DNA of 64,000 nt from Pseudogulbenkiania ferrooxidans 2002 (GTDB taxonomy: Bacteria; Pseudomonadota; Gammaproteobacteria; Burkholderiales; Chromobacteriaceae). Each line of letters opens with the position of its first letter. Within the stretch, counting starts at the first letter, position 1. The notes below the pieces were generated by a model that was given only the letters and a program-made list of their open reading frames with translations, made no database searches and was not told the origin of the DNA. This document shows positions 27,421 through 35,675 of this stretch, piece after piece. Location of the stretch: positions 372,001 to 436,000 of the forward strand of contig NZ_ACIS01000002.1 of NCBI RefSeq assembly GCF_000174355.1, written 5' to 3'. Position numbers and translations under genes: made by a program.

Positions 27421-29946
27421 TTACGTCGCCTGGCTGGGTGACCTTTCCATCCCATTCCGGCCCAGGTGGCGCACCTCGCCGCTCAGGCCATCGACTTCGA
27501 TCTCGTCGCCATCCTGCAGGGCATCGAGGATGCCGGGCAGGTTGACCACGGCCGGCAGGGCGAATTCACGGGCGACGATGGCACCGTGCGAAAGGTAGCC
27601 GCCGGTTTCGACCACCAGCCCGCCCGCCCTCAGGAAGAGCGGCGTCCAGCCGGGATCGGTCGATGGCGCGACTAGAATCTCGCCGGCCTGCAGGCGCCCG
27701 CCGTCGGAGGGATGGCGCAGAATGCGCGCCCGGCCCTGCACCCGCCCCGTGCCGGTGGCGACGCCGCGCCAACAATGGCTTCCGTCGCTAGTGCTCAATG
27801 GCGAAGTCTTGGCTGGCAGCGTCGTCCCGGCCGCTTCGACCAACAGGAACTCCGGCGCCTCTTCCGCCTGCCACTGGCGGAACAGCGCTTGCCGCGCCGC
27901 AATGCGCGCCTGCAGGCCTGCGGCGGGGGTCTTCCCGCTCATGGCGGCGCGCTCGGCTTCGGAAGGCAGCAGCCAGAAGACATCCTCCGCCGCCCGCAGC
28001 CAACCCTGCGACTGCATCCAGGCGGCGGCGCCCAACCAGGCGTGCCGCACCGCGTCGAGATTGGCGATCAAGGCGCTGCGCGCCGCCTCGCGCTGGTTGG
28101 ATTCGCGATTGGCGGCCTTGACCAGGCCCTTGATGAACAGCGTTTTCCACAACGGCACATGTTGGCGCAGGCGTTGCCAGGCCGCGTCGGCGGCGGCCTG
28201 CTGGCGCGCCGCTATCTCTTTCTCGTCGACCTGGGCCAGCGCCGGGAGTTGTTCGAGAATCGTCTCGGGCTGTTCGCGCCAGCGCGGCGAGCCGATATAG
28301 GTCTCGTAATGACCGCGATGACCGTACTCGTCGAGAAAGGCGGCGAAAGCGCGGGCAAACTCGGGGTGGTCCTGCGGGCGGTGGCCACAGCGGGCCGCCA
28401 GGCGCGCCAGCGCCAGCAAGGCGTAGCCCTGCTGCGCCGTGACACTGGCGTCGCCTCCCGCCAGCAGGGCGGCGCCGAGCGCCGCTCCTTCGCCAGGGAA
28501 GGTTTTTTCCAGTGTCTCGACCAAGAGGGACAGGCTGCCGCCCCCCGAGCCTTGCAGGAACAGCAGATCGACTTCCTCGCGCGCCGGCCTGCTGAGGCGG
28601 TAAAGCCGTTCGCGCCAGCCCTCCGCATTGCAGGGTGGCGTCTGGCCCAAGGCCTGGCGGGCGCTTGCCCGTATCCGGGCGATCGCCGCTTCGCCGCGCC
28701 GGCGTGTGGCTGGGGTGCCAAGGGCATAGCGCAGGATGCGCCCCAAGCGCCGCAACCGGGTGCCGAACGTAGGTGGTGTGATGACAACCACCGGCTGATG
28801 GCCGCCCAGTAACGCATTGAAATGCTCGGGGGTCAGTCCAATGGCGTCCCAGCCTTCCCACTGCAGGATGGCCGCTTCAAGGTAGAGCCGGCCGTGAAAC
28901 AGCCCGGCGCGCTGGACCCCCGGCAACAGCGGGTAGCCGGCGAGCTTCCAGCCCTGCTCCAGCAGGTGGTTGACGCCGCGCCGGGAGAAGTTCCAGTCCA
29001 TCGGCTGCAGCGGCTCGGGCATGATTTCGCAGGTATTGCCGCGCGTCCAGATCGCCGGCTGACCTTGCAGCGCGGCGTAGGTATGACGAGGGCGCCGCGT
29101 CACCGGCCGTGCCTGGGCCAGCCAGAAGCGTGTGCCGTCCCAGACCCATTCAAGATCGTAGAAAGGCGCGACGAAATCGAGCGCAACGGCGGCGTCTCGC
29201 AACAAGGCGGCCAGCGCTTCGGCTTGCGCGGTATCGAAGACGGAAGCCGAGGCCTTGCTCGCGGGGACCGCTACGCGCACCGTGCCCCCGCCCGCAGCGC
29301 TCACGCTCATCGTCGCCTTGCTGCCTTGGCGGCGCTCGATCAGGCGCCAGATGTCGCTCGTATCCTCGGCGAAAACGTACTCGTCGCCCGCTGCCTCGCC
29401 GCCCACCAGCGACTCGCCCAGCCCCCAGTTGGCATGCACGATCAGGCGATCCTCGCGGCCGCTGACGGGGTCGCAGGTGAACGCGATGCCGGATGCCTCG
29501 GCGGCGAGCAGCGGCATCACGATCACCGCCATCGTTGCCGGCTGCCGTTGGCCGATACCCTGGCGATAGGCGCTTGCCGTCTCGCTGTCGAGCGAGCTCC
29601 AGACCTCGGCGATGGCCGCCAGCAACGCAGGCAGGCCACGCACATTGAGGCATGAGCGATAGATACCGGCGAACGAGGCCAGCGCCGAATCCTCGCCCAC
29701 CGCCGACGAGCGCACGGCGAGCGGGCGGTCGAGCCAGCCCCGTTCGGCCAACGTTGAGGCCAGCTGCGACGCCAGTTCCTCCGGAAACGCGCCGTGCCGG
29801 GCCTCGCTCCAGCACGCCGGAATCGTGACGAAATCCGGTACCGGCAGGCCGAAATGGCGCAACTGCGCGAGTTGCCAGGCCTTGCCGCCGACGGCGGTGG
29901 CGCCCAGCGCGAGGCTCTCTGCTTCATTGATGATGGCCGCCGTCAT
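27421..29946 (-). CDS. PEP synthase/rifampin phosphotransferase-like dikinase
   Basis: 841 residues, close to rifampin phosphotransferase (about 865). The N-terminal ATP-grasp-like PPDK domain covers about 1-310 (GGKAWQLAQL, LAVRSSAVGEDSALASFAG, WGLGESLVGG). The middle region, about 315-690, has little obvious similarity to PEP synthase. The C-terminal phosphohistidine domain has GGYLSHGAIVAREFALPAV with the swivelling His787. Such enzymes transfer phosphate from ATP through the histidine to pyruvate or, in Rph, to a drug hydroxyl. The middle domain defines the acceptor and I cannot assign it. The start overlaps the TetR stop by four bases (ATGA), so the pair is one transcription unit. Confidence 0.75.
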   Translation of the reverse strand: MTAAIINEAESLALGATAVGGKAWQLAQLRHFGLPVPDFVTIPACWSEARHGAFPEELASQLASTLAERGWLDRPLAVRSSAVGEDSALASFAGIYRSCLNVRGLPALLAAIAEVWSSLDSETASAYRQGIGQRQPATMAVIVMPLLAAEASGIAFTCDPVSGREDRLIVHANWGLGESLVGGEAAGDEYVFAEDTSDIWRLIERRQGSKATMSVSAAGGGTVRVAVPASKASASVFDTAQAEALAALLRDAAVALDFVAPFYDLEWVWDGTRFWLAQARPVTRRPRHTYAALQGQPAIWTRGNTCEIMPEPLQPMDWNFSRRGVNHLLEQGWKLAGYPLLPGVQRAGLFHGRLYLEAAILQWEGWDAIGLTPEHFNALLGGHQPVVVITPPTFGTRLRRLGRILRYALGTPATRRRGEAAIARIRASARQALGQTPPCNAEGWRERLYRLSRPAREEVDLLFLQGSGGGSLSLLVETLEKTFPGEGAALGAALLAGGDASVTAQQGYALLALARLAARCGHRPQDHPEFARAFAAFLDEYGHRGHYETYIGSPRWREQPETILEQLPALAQVDEKEIAARQQAAADAAWQRLRQHVPLWKTLFIKGLVKAANRESNQREAARSALIANLDAVRHAWLGAAAWMQSQGWLRAAEDVFWLLPSEAERAAMSGKTPAAGLQARIAARQALFRQWQAEEAPEFLLVEAAGTTLPAKTSPLSTSDGSHCWRGVATGTGRVQGRARILRHPSDGGRLQAGEILVAPSTDPGWTPLFLRAGGLVVETGGYLSHGAIVAREFALPAVVNLPGILDALQDGDEIEVDGLSGEVRHLGRNGMERSPSQAT

Positions 29947-30593
29947 GCCCGCACCTCCAGGCCGCCGAAGAAGACATCGAGCATGCTCTCGAACTCGTCG
30001 GGCAGCGAGGGCGCCGCCTCGGTCAGCCAGCGCAGCAGTGCAGCGAGATAGAGGAATTCGAGGTACACCGCCAGCACCGAGGCGCTGACGTCCTGGCGGA
30101 AACAGCCGGCCGCCTGGCCGTCGGCGATCAGGGCCGCGAAGATGCGCTCCAGACCGCTGCGCTGGCGCTCATCGTTCGGATGGCGCGGCTCGGCCAGACG
30201 GTATTGCACGTAGGGCAGCAGGTAGCGGCGGTGTGGTTCCGACCACTCGGCGCTCAGCGCGAAGAACCGGCGCAGGCGGGCCGCGCCGGGCGCTTCGGCC
30301 TGGATCACCGGCGCCAGGCCGGCCTGGCCTTCGCGCAATTCACGGTGGAAGCGATGGCGAAGCAGCGCCTCCTTGACCGGGAAGTGCTTGTACAAGGTGC
30401 CCTTGGCGACATCGGCGGCCTCGGCGATGCGCTCCATGGTCACCGCTTCGTAGCCTTCTGCCTCGAACAAGGCCCAGGCGGTGTCGGCGAGATGGTCGAG
30501 TTGTTGCTGGCGCTTGCGTTCGCGCCGGCCGGTTTGCGCCGCCGACGGTTCGTCTGGCGTCGGGACGACGGAGTTGGACAGGTTGCCGGGCAT
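29943..30593 (-). CDS. TetR-family transcriptional regulator
   Basis: 216 residues. The N-terminal helix-turn-helix lies at about residues 30-78 (ADTAWALFEAEGYEAVTMERIA, then DVAKGTLYKHFPVKEALL). A helical ligand-binding domain follows. It is promoter-proximal in an operon with the dikinase-like gene, so it is probably a local repressor. A 15-base dyad ATAGA-N5-TCTAT lies just upstream of its start. The gene is divergent from pcaQ. Confidence 0.85.
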   Translation of the reverse strand: MPGNLSNSVVPTPDEPSAAQTGRRERKRQQQLDHLADTAWALFEAEGYEAVTMERIAEAADVAKGTLYKHFPVKEALLRHRFHRELREGQAGLAPVIQAEAPGAARLRRFFALSAEWSEPHRRYLLPYVQYRLAEPRHPNDERQRSGLERIFAALIADGQAAGCFRQDVSASVLAVYLEFLYLAALLRWLTEAAPSLPDEFESMLDVFFGGLEVRA

Positions 30594-30613
30594 GGTGGCA
30601 CCCTCAAGACAAT

Positions 30614-30628
30614 ATAGACGACATCTAT
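30614..30628. promoter_or_regulatory. Candidate TetR operator
   Basis: Dyad ATAGA-CGACA-TCTAT in the 154-base gap between the divergent TetR gene and pcaQ, 20 bases upstream of the TetR start, in an AT-rich stretch. Confidence 0.4.
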
Positions 30629-30747
30629 TTTTATACGACGTTCAGTTTTTATCAAGTCCACGCAACCATGCCACCCACTACCCTCGAAAACCGGCATCGG
30701 AATTCATGGAAATTGCCATGACACGGCTTCTTTCATAACATCGGGCT

Positions 30748-31695
30748 ATGGAAAAGGATCGTTTCACCAGCCGCATCCGGCTGCGCCACCTGCATTGCTT
30801 CGTCGCCGTGGCCCAGGAGCAGAACCTGGGACGTGCCGCGGCACGCCTGATGTTGAGCCAGCCGGCGGTCTCGAAGACCCTGGCCGAGCTGGAGGAGATC
30901 GCCGGCGCGCGGCTGTTCGAACGCGGGCGCCTGGGTGCCACGCTGACGCAAGACGGCGAGGCGTTTCTGGTGCATGCGGTCGCGGTGCTCGACACCCTGG
31001 GCGCGGCGGGGCGCGCCGTGAGCAAGCATGACGCCCCGTCGCCGACCCTGCTGCGAGTCGGCGCCCTGCCGACCGTGGCGATCGACCTGCTGCCGCTGGC
31101 GCTGGGCGAGTTTCGCGCCCAACGCCCGCACACCTCGGTACAGGTGCAGACCGCCGCCAACGCCCCGCTGCTGGCCAGCCTCAAGGCGGGCGAATACGAT
31201 CTGGCGATCGGCCGCATGGCCGATCCGGAAATGATGGTGGGTTTGAGCTTCGAACTACTCTACGTCGAACCGATGATCATGGTGACCCGGCCCGGCCACC
31301 CGCTGCAGTCCGACCATCCGCCGTCGCTCGAGGCGGTGCTCGATTACCCGCTGATCGTCTCACCCAAGGGCACGATTCCGCGCCACAACACCGAGAGTTT
31401 CCTGCAATCGCGCGGCCTGCGCCTGCCCGAGAGCCTGGTCGAGACCTTGTCGGTGTCGCTGGCGCGGCTGATGGCGCTGCGCTTCGATTACGTGTGGTTC
31501 ATTTCGGCGGGGGCGGTGCGCGACGACCTGGAGCGGGGCCTGCTCGCGCGCCTGCCCCTGGCCACCGGCGGCACCGAAGAGCCGGTGGGGCTGCTGACGC
31601 GAAGCGAGGGCCGGCTGTCGATGCCGGCCCAGGAGTTGATCGCCACCATCCGCGATTCGGCGGCGCGGCAACGCGAGCGTCTGAAGGGCCAGTAA
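30748..31695 (+). CDS. pcaQ: LysR-type regulator PcaQ
   Basis: 315 residues. The winged helix-turn-helix is at about 12-70 (LRHLHCFVAVAQEQNLGRAAARL, then SQPAVSKTLAELE). The C-terminal effector domain has the PcaQ-like segments VGALPTVAIDLLPLAL, SPKGTIPRHNTESFL and RFDYVWFISAGAVRDDL. PcaQ activates protocatechuate genes in response to beta-carboxy-muconate intermediates. In this window it is not next to a pca gene, but it lies between pcaHG and pcaBDC. Confidence 0.88.
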   Translation: MEKDRFTSRIRLRHLHCFVAVAQEQNLGRAAARLMLSQPAVSKTLAELEEIAGARLFERGRLGATLTQDGEAFLVHAVAVLDTLGAAGRAVSKHDAPSPTLLRVGALPTVAIDLLPLALGEFRAQRPHTSVQVQTAANAPLLASLKAGEYDLAIGRMADPEMMVGLSFELLYVEPMIMVTRPGHPLQSDHPPSLEAVLDYPLIVSPKGTIPRHNTESFLQSRGLRLPESLVETLSVSLARLMALRFDYVWFISAGAVRDDLERGLLARLPLATGGTEEPVGLLTRSEGRLSMPAQELIATIRDSAARQRERLKGQ

Positions 31696-31696
31696 T

Positions 31697-31736
31697 AAGC
31701 CCCCGCCGGATGCCTCGTTGGCTCCCGACGGGGCTT
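31697..31736. terminator. Bidirectional hairpin between pcaQ and the universal stress gene
   Basis: AAGCCCC and GGGGCTT arms separated by a partly paired loop lie between convergent genes. The T-run is poor, so confidence is moderate. Confidence 0.5.
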
Positions 31737-31774
31737 CGTCAGTATCGAGACGGCAGGCTGCCGGCGGCGCTCGC

Positions 31775-32203
31775 CTACTTCGCCACGGTCACCGGGACGT
31801 CAGCCAGCCGGATCACTTCCGACGTCACCGAGCCCAGCAGCAGATGGCCGATCCCGCTGTGGCCGTGCGAACCCATGACGATGGTGTCGATGCCGCGTTC
31901 GCGCGCGAACTGGGTGATGGTTTGCGCGCTATGCCCCACCGCGACGTGCACCGTGCAAGGGACGCCGGCCTGTTCCAGCCGCTCGCGCCCGGCCTTGAGC
32001 GCCGCCTGGCCTTGTTCGCGGTAATACTCCTGCAGATCCTCGTGGCTGATGAACATGCGCACGTGGCCGGATTCGAGCGGTATCTGCACGTTGAGCAGAT
32101 GGACGTCCAGATCGCTCGCGGCGGCATGCAGCCGAAGGAGGTAATCGATGGCGCGCAGCGACGGCTCGGAGCCGTCCAGTGCCACCAGAATTCGCATCGT
32201 CAT
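31775..32203 (-). CDS. Universal stress protein (UspA family)
   Basis: 142 residues, one Usp domain. The N-terminal strand and helix are ILVALDGSEPSLRAIDYLL. The ATP-binding loop GSHGHSGIGHLLLGSVT fits G-x2-G-x9-G-(S/T), so it is an ATP-binding type. These cytoplasmic proteins respond to stress and starvation; the specific role is unknown. The next upstream gene, terC-like, is 15 bases away in the same direction, so the two probably form an operon. Confidence 0.9.
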   Translation of the reverse strand: MTMRILVALDGSEPSLRAIDYLLRLHAAASDLDVHLLNVQIPLESGHVRMFISHEDLQEYYREQGQAALKAGRERLEQAGVPCTVHVAVGHSAQTITQFARERGIDTIVMGSHGHSGIGHLLLGSVTSEVIRLADVPVTVAK

Positions 32204-32218
32204 GACAGATTCCCCCGA

Positions 32219-32956
32219 TTAGTCTTTGCCGCTGCGCGGTGTCTCGCCGCTCAGCGCAATCTCGTTAAGCGGTGCGGCGGCAGCGCGTTTTGCCAGCTGC
32301 GTGCCGACAGCCACCACCAGCACCGCACCCACCGAGCCCGAGAGGTAGTGCAACCAGTGCGGTGCGTCCGCCAGGTACGGCTTGACCATCACGTCGCCCA
32401 GCACCATGTCGCCGGCGATCCAGCCCAACAGCGCCGCGCCCAGCGTGATCACCACCGGGAAGCGGTCCATCAGCTTGAGCACGAACTGGCTGCCCCAGAC
32501 GATGATGGGAATGCTGATGGCGATACCGAACGCCACCAGACCCAGCTCGCCCTTGGCGGCGCCGGCCACGGCGATGACATTGTCCAGGCTCATCACGGCG
32601 TCGGCCACGATGATGGTCTTGATGGCGCCCAACAGATGGGTGCTGCCTTGGACGTTGGCGTGGCCGTCGTCGTCTTCCGGCTGCAGCAGCTTGACGCCGA
32701 TCCACAGCAACAGCAGCGCGCCCCCCACCTTCAGCAAGGGCAGAGCCAAGAGCTGCAGCGCGAAGAAGATCAGCACGATGCGCAGGGCGACAGCGCCGGC
32801 CACGCCCCACAGGATGCCTTTGCGGCGCTGCGCTTCGGGTAGTTTGCGGCAGGCCAGCGCGATCACCACGGCGTTGTCGCCGCCCAGCAGGATGTCGATG
32901 GCGACGATCTGCGCCACCGAGAGCCAGAAGCTGGCCTCGAACAAGAATTCCGGCAT
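32219..32956 (-). CDS. TerC-family membrane protein (YjbE type)
   Basis: 245 residues with about seven membrane helices. Two acidic metal-binding repeats typical of TerC are seen: DILLGGDNAVVIALA near the start and VADAVMSLDNVIAVAGAA in the middle. YjbE/TerC proteins are linked with export of Mn2+ or metal loading of secreted proteins. In many bacteria a yybP-ykoY Mn riboswitch precedes such genes. Here the leader is only about 40 bases before a terminator hairpin, too short to hold one. Confidence 0.85.
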   Translation of the reverse strand: MPEFLFEASFWLSVAQIVAIDILLGGDNAVVIALACRKLPEAQRRKGILWGVAGAVALRIVLIFFALQLLALPLLKVGGALLLLWIGVKLLQPEDDDGHANVQGSTHLLGAIKTIIVADAVMSLDNVIAVAGAAKGELGLVAFGIAISIPIIVWGSQFVLKLMDRFPVVITLGAALLGWIAGDMVLGDVMVKPYLADAPHWLHYLSGSVGAVLVVAVGTQLAKRAAAAPLNEIALSGETPRSGKD

Positions 32957-32995
32957 GACGTCTCCTCTGACGGTGTTTGGAGCGGAAAGACAATG

Positions 32996-33018
32996 AAGCC
33001 GGGCACAAGGCCCGGCTT
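32996..33018 (-). terminator. Terminator of the pcaBDC operon
   Basis: A 9-bp stem AAGCCGGGC with its complement and a five-base loop, just after pcaC on the minus strand. It is followed by a modest T-containing tail. Confidence 0.65.
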
Positions 33019-33046
33019 CTCCCATGACGCGATGATACCGGAGCGG

Positions 33047-33433
33047 TTAGCCCTGCGCCTCCATCTCGGCGAACACCGCTTCGGCCAGATGGAAGGCGGC
33101 GTTGGCGGCGGGCAGGCCGCAATAGATGCCGGACTGCATCAGGACTTCCTTCAGCTCGTCGCGCGTCACGCCGTTATTAAACGCGGCCTTCAGGTGCATG
33201 CGCAACTCGTCTTCGCGGTTGAGCGCGATCAGCATGGCGATGGTGATCAGGCTGCGGCTGTGGCGCGGCAGGCCGGGGCGGGTCCAGATGTCGCCCCAGG
33301 CGTAGCGCGTGATGAACTCCTGGAATTCGGTGTTGAAGTCGTTGCGCTTGGTCAGGGTGCGGTCGACGTGGGCGTCGCCCAGCACGGCGCGGCGCACCGT
33401 CATCCCGTTTTCGTAGCGGTCTTTTTCGTCCAT
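33047..33433 (-). CDS. pcaC: 4-carboxymuconolactone decarboxylase
   Basis: 128 residues, the usual length. It contains the conserved core RYAWGDIWTRPGLPRHSRSL, with the carboxymuconolactone decarboxylase signature, and the C-terminal CGLPAANAAFHLAEAVF. It converts 4-carboxymuconolactone to 3-oxoadipate enol-lactone in the cytoplasm. Last gene of pcaB-pcaD-pcaC. The ATG is preceded by an AAGGAAG-type site. Confidence 0.94.
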   Translation of the reverse strand: MDEKDRYENGMTVRRAVLGDAHVDRTLTKRNDFNTEFQEFITRYAWGDIWTRPGLPRHSRSLITIAMLIALNREDELRMHLKAAFNNGVTRDELKEVLMQSGIYCGLPAANAAFHLAEAVFAEMEAQG

Positions 33434-33468
33434 GTTGCTATCTTCCTTGTTCTGGGCGCTGCGCCGGC

Positions 33469-34248
33469 TCAGGCGAGCAGGAAATCGAGCACGGCACGGT
33501 TGAAGTCGGCGGCGGCCTCGACGTTGGAGAGGTGGGAGGCGTCGAGGTCGACGCGGGCGGCACCCGCCACGTGGCTGGCGATGAAGTCGGCGTCGAGCGG
33601 GGTGGTCACCGGGTCGAAGCGGCCGCCCACCGACAGCGTCGGCACCGGGATGGTGGCGATGACCTCGCGCAGGTCGGCGTCGGCCAGTGCCTCGCAGCAG
33701 CCGGCGTAGCCTTGCGGCGGCGAGTTGCGCAACTGGGCGATCAGCGCCTCGACCACCGTCGGCTGGGCCGCGACGAAACCAGGGGTGAACCAGCGCCCGG
33801 CGGCGCCGGCGGCCACTTCGGCCATGCCTTGCTCACGCACCAGCGCGGCGCGCGACTGCCAGCCCTCGGCAGTGCCGATGCGCGCGGCGGTGTTGCACAC
33901 CACCAGCTTGCCCAGACGCTCCGGGGCGTAAACGCCGAGCCATTGCCCGGTCAGGCCCCCCATCGAGATGCCGCAGAAATGCGCGCGCTCGATGCCGAGC
34001 CCGTCGAGCAACGCGACCACGTCACGACCAAGGCGCTCCAGGGTGTACGGTGTCGTGCCCACGTCGCTGCCGCCATGGCCGCGGCTGTCGTAGCGCAGCA
34101 CGCGGAAGTGCTGGGCGAAGGCGTCGACCTGCGGCTGCCACATATCGAGGGTGGTGCCGAGCGAGTTGGAGAAGACCAGCACCGGCGCGTCGGCCGGGCC
34201 GTCGAAACGGTAGTGGAAGCGGGTGTTGTCGATATCGAGGTAAGGCAT
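33469..34248 (-). CDS. pcaD: 3-oxoadipate enol-lactonase
   Basis: 259 residues, an alpha/beta-hydrolase with the oxyanion region FSNSLGTTLDMW near 30. The nucleophile elbow is GISMGG (Ser near 105), and the C-terminal aspartate and histidine regions are GGRFDPVTTP and ASHLSNVEAA. It hydrolyses the enol-lactone to 3-oxoadipate. The start codon directly abuts the pcaB stop (TAGATG), so translation is coupled. Confidence 0.94.
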   Translation of the reverse strand: MPYLDIDNTRFHYRFDGPADAPVLVFSNSLGTTLDMWQPQVDAFAQHFRVLRYDSRGHGGSDVGTTPYTLERLGRDVVALLDGLGIERAHFCGISMGGLTGQWLGVYAPERLGKLVVCNTAARIGTAEGWQSRAALVREQGMAEVAAGAAGRWFTPGFVAAQPTVVEALIAQLRNSPPQGYAGCCEALADADLREVIATIPVPTLSVGGRFDPVTTPLDADFIASHVAGAARVDLDASHLSNVEAAADFNRAVLDFLLA

Positions 34249-35589
34249 CTAGTGATCTCCGGCACGTTCGAGGACGCGTTGGATGAAAGCGTCGGCCACG
34301 CCGACGGCGTTGAGCGGGTCGAGCAGACGGTCGAGGTCGGTCAGGCTCAGGTGGGCGAGGACGCGTTCGTCTTCCGCCAGCACCGCCTTGAGGTGACGGC
34401 CCTGCTCGCTCGCCTCGCGGCACTTGGCTTCGATCAGCTTGTGTGCTTCGAGCCGACCAAGCGGCTCGCCCAGTGCCATCGTCACCGCCTCGGCCATGAT
34501 CAGGCCGCCGGTCTTGTCGAGATTGGCGCGCATGGTGTCGGCGCGCACTTCCATGCCTTCGACCAGTTCGGCGCTCACCGCCAGGGCGCCGGCCGACAGC
34601 CCGATCAGCTCGGGCAGCGCTTCCCATTCGGCGTGCCAGCCGCCGAGGCCGCGCTCGTGTTCCTGCACCATCGCCGAAAACACCGTGCCGACCAGTGCCG
34701 GCACGCGCACGGCGGCGGACAGCACGATGGCGGAGCTGACCGGGTTGCGCTTGTGCGGCATCGTCGACGAACCGCCCCGCCCGGCCCCAGCCGGCTCGAA
34801 CACTTCGGCCACGTCGGTCTGCATCAAGAGCGACACGTCGCGCGCCAGCTTGCCCAGCACGCCGGTCAGCGAGCCGAACCAGGCAGCCACTTCGGCGATG
34901 CGGTCGCGCTGGCCGTGCCACGGCGTGGCGGGCAGGGTCAGCTCCAGTTCTTCGGCCAACCTTTGCGCCACCGCGAGGCCCGTATCGCCCAGCGACGCCA
35001 GCGTGCCGGCGGCGCCGCCGAACTGCACGGCCAGCACGCGCGGCTTGAGCTCGGCCAGGCGCTCGCGCTGGCGCAGCAGCGCGTCGAGGGTGCCGGCAAG
35101 CTTGAGCCCGAAAGTGGTGGGCAGCGCGTGCTGCATCCAGGTGCGCCCGACCATCACGGTGTGGCGGTGCTCGGCCACGCGCCGCGCCAGCGCCGCGATC
35201 AGTCGATCCAGATCGGCCTCGACAGCGAGCAGCGCCTGCTTCAATTGCAACACGAAGCCGCTATCGATGGCGTCCTGGCTGGTGGCGCCCCAGTGCACGA
35301 AGCGCGCCGCGGCCGCGTCGTCGGCCTTCACCCGCGCCGTCAGGTGCTTGACCAGGGGAATCGCCAGGTTGCCGGCGCGCGCGGCGTCGGCGGCGATGCC
35401 ATCCAGGTCCAGCCGCTCGGCACGGCAGGCCGCCTCGATCGCCGGCACCGCGGCCGGCGGAATCACGCCGACCGCCGCTTCGGCACGCGCCAGCGCCGCC
35501 TCGAAGTCGAGCATGCCCTGCACCGTGGCGGCGTCGCTGAAGACGGCCTGGCATGCGCTACCCCGGAACAAGGGGTCCAGGAGTTTCAT
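34249..35589 (-). CDS. pcaB: 3-carboxy-cis,cis-muconate cycloisomerase
   Basis: 446 residues of the fumarase/aspartase superfamily. It has TSQDAIDSGFVLQ (equivalent to the catalytic-region TS motif), GRTWMQHALPTTFG and the signature GRGGSSTMPHKRNPV. It lactonises 3-carboxymuconate to 4-carboxymuconolactone. The gene begins only 16 bases after a strong terminator-like hairpin that follows pcaF. Its expression therefore needs read-through or a promoter inside pcaF. Confidence 0.94.
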   Translation of the reverse strand: MKLLDPLFRGSACQAVFSDAATVQGMLDFEAALARAEAAVGVIPPAAVPAIEAACRAERLDLDGIAADAARAGNLAIPLVKHLTARVKADDAAAARFVHWGATSQDAIDSGFVLQLKQALLAVEADLDRLIAALARRVAEHRHTVMVGRTWMQHALPTTFGLKLAGTLDALLRQRERLAELKPRVLAVQFGGAAGTLASLGDTGLAVAQRLAEELELTLPATPWHGQRDRIAEVAAWFGSLTGVLGKLARDVSLLMQTDVAEVFEPAGAGRGGSSTMPHKRNPVSSAIVLSAAVRVPALVGTVFSAMVQEHERGLGGWHAEWEALPELIGLSAGALAVSAELVEGMEVRADTMRANLDKTGGLIMAEAVTMALGEPLGRLEAHKLIEAKCREASEQGRHLKAVLAEDERVLAHLSLTDLDRLLDPLNAVGVADAFIQRVLERAGDH

Positions 35590-35604
35590 TCTTGGCTTTC
35601 CTTG

Positions 35605-35646
35605 AAAAAGCCGACAGGCCCGACCGGTTTGGGCGAGCCTGTCGGC
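35605..35646 (-). terminator. Strong hairpin with T-run between pcaF and pcaB
   Basis: On the minus strand a perfect 10-bp stem (GCCGACAGGC and complement) is followed by TTTTT. It lies 30 bases after the pcaF stop and immediately before the pcaB ribosome site. It looks like a full Rho-independent terminator or an attenuator inside a continuous pca gene string. Confidence 0.8.
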
Positions 35647-35675
35647 GTCGTTTCAACGGGCTTTCGCCCTAAACA

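Noticed and set aside
32957-33046. yybP-ykoY-type manganese riboswitch upstream of terC
   Set aside because: Only about 90 bases lie between terC and pcaC and most of that is the pcaC terminator hairpin; no riboswitch fold can fit.
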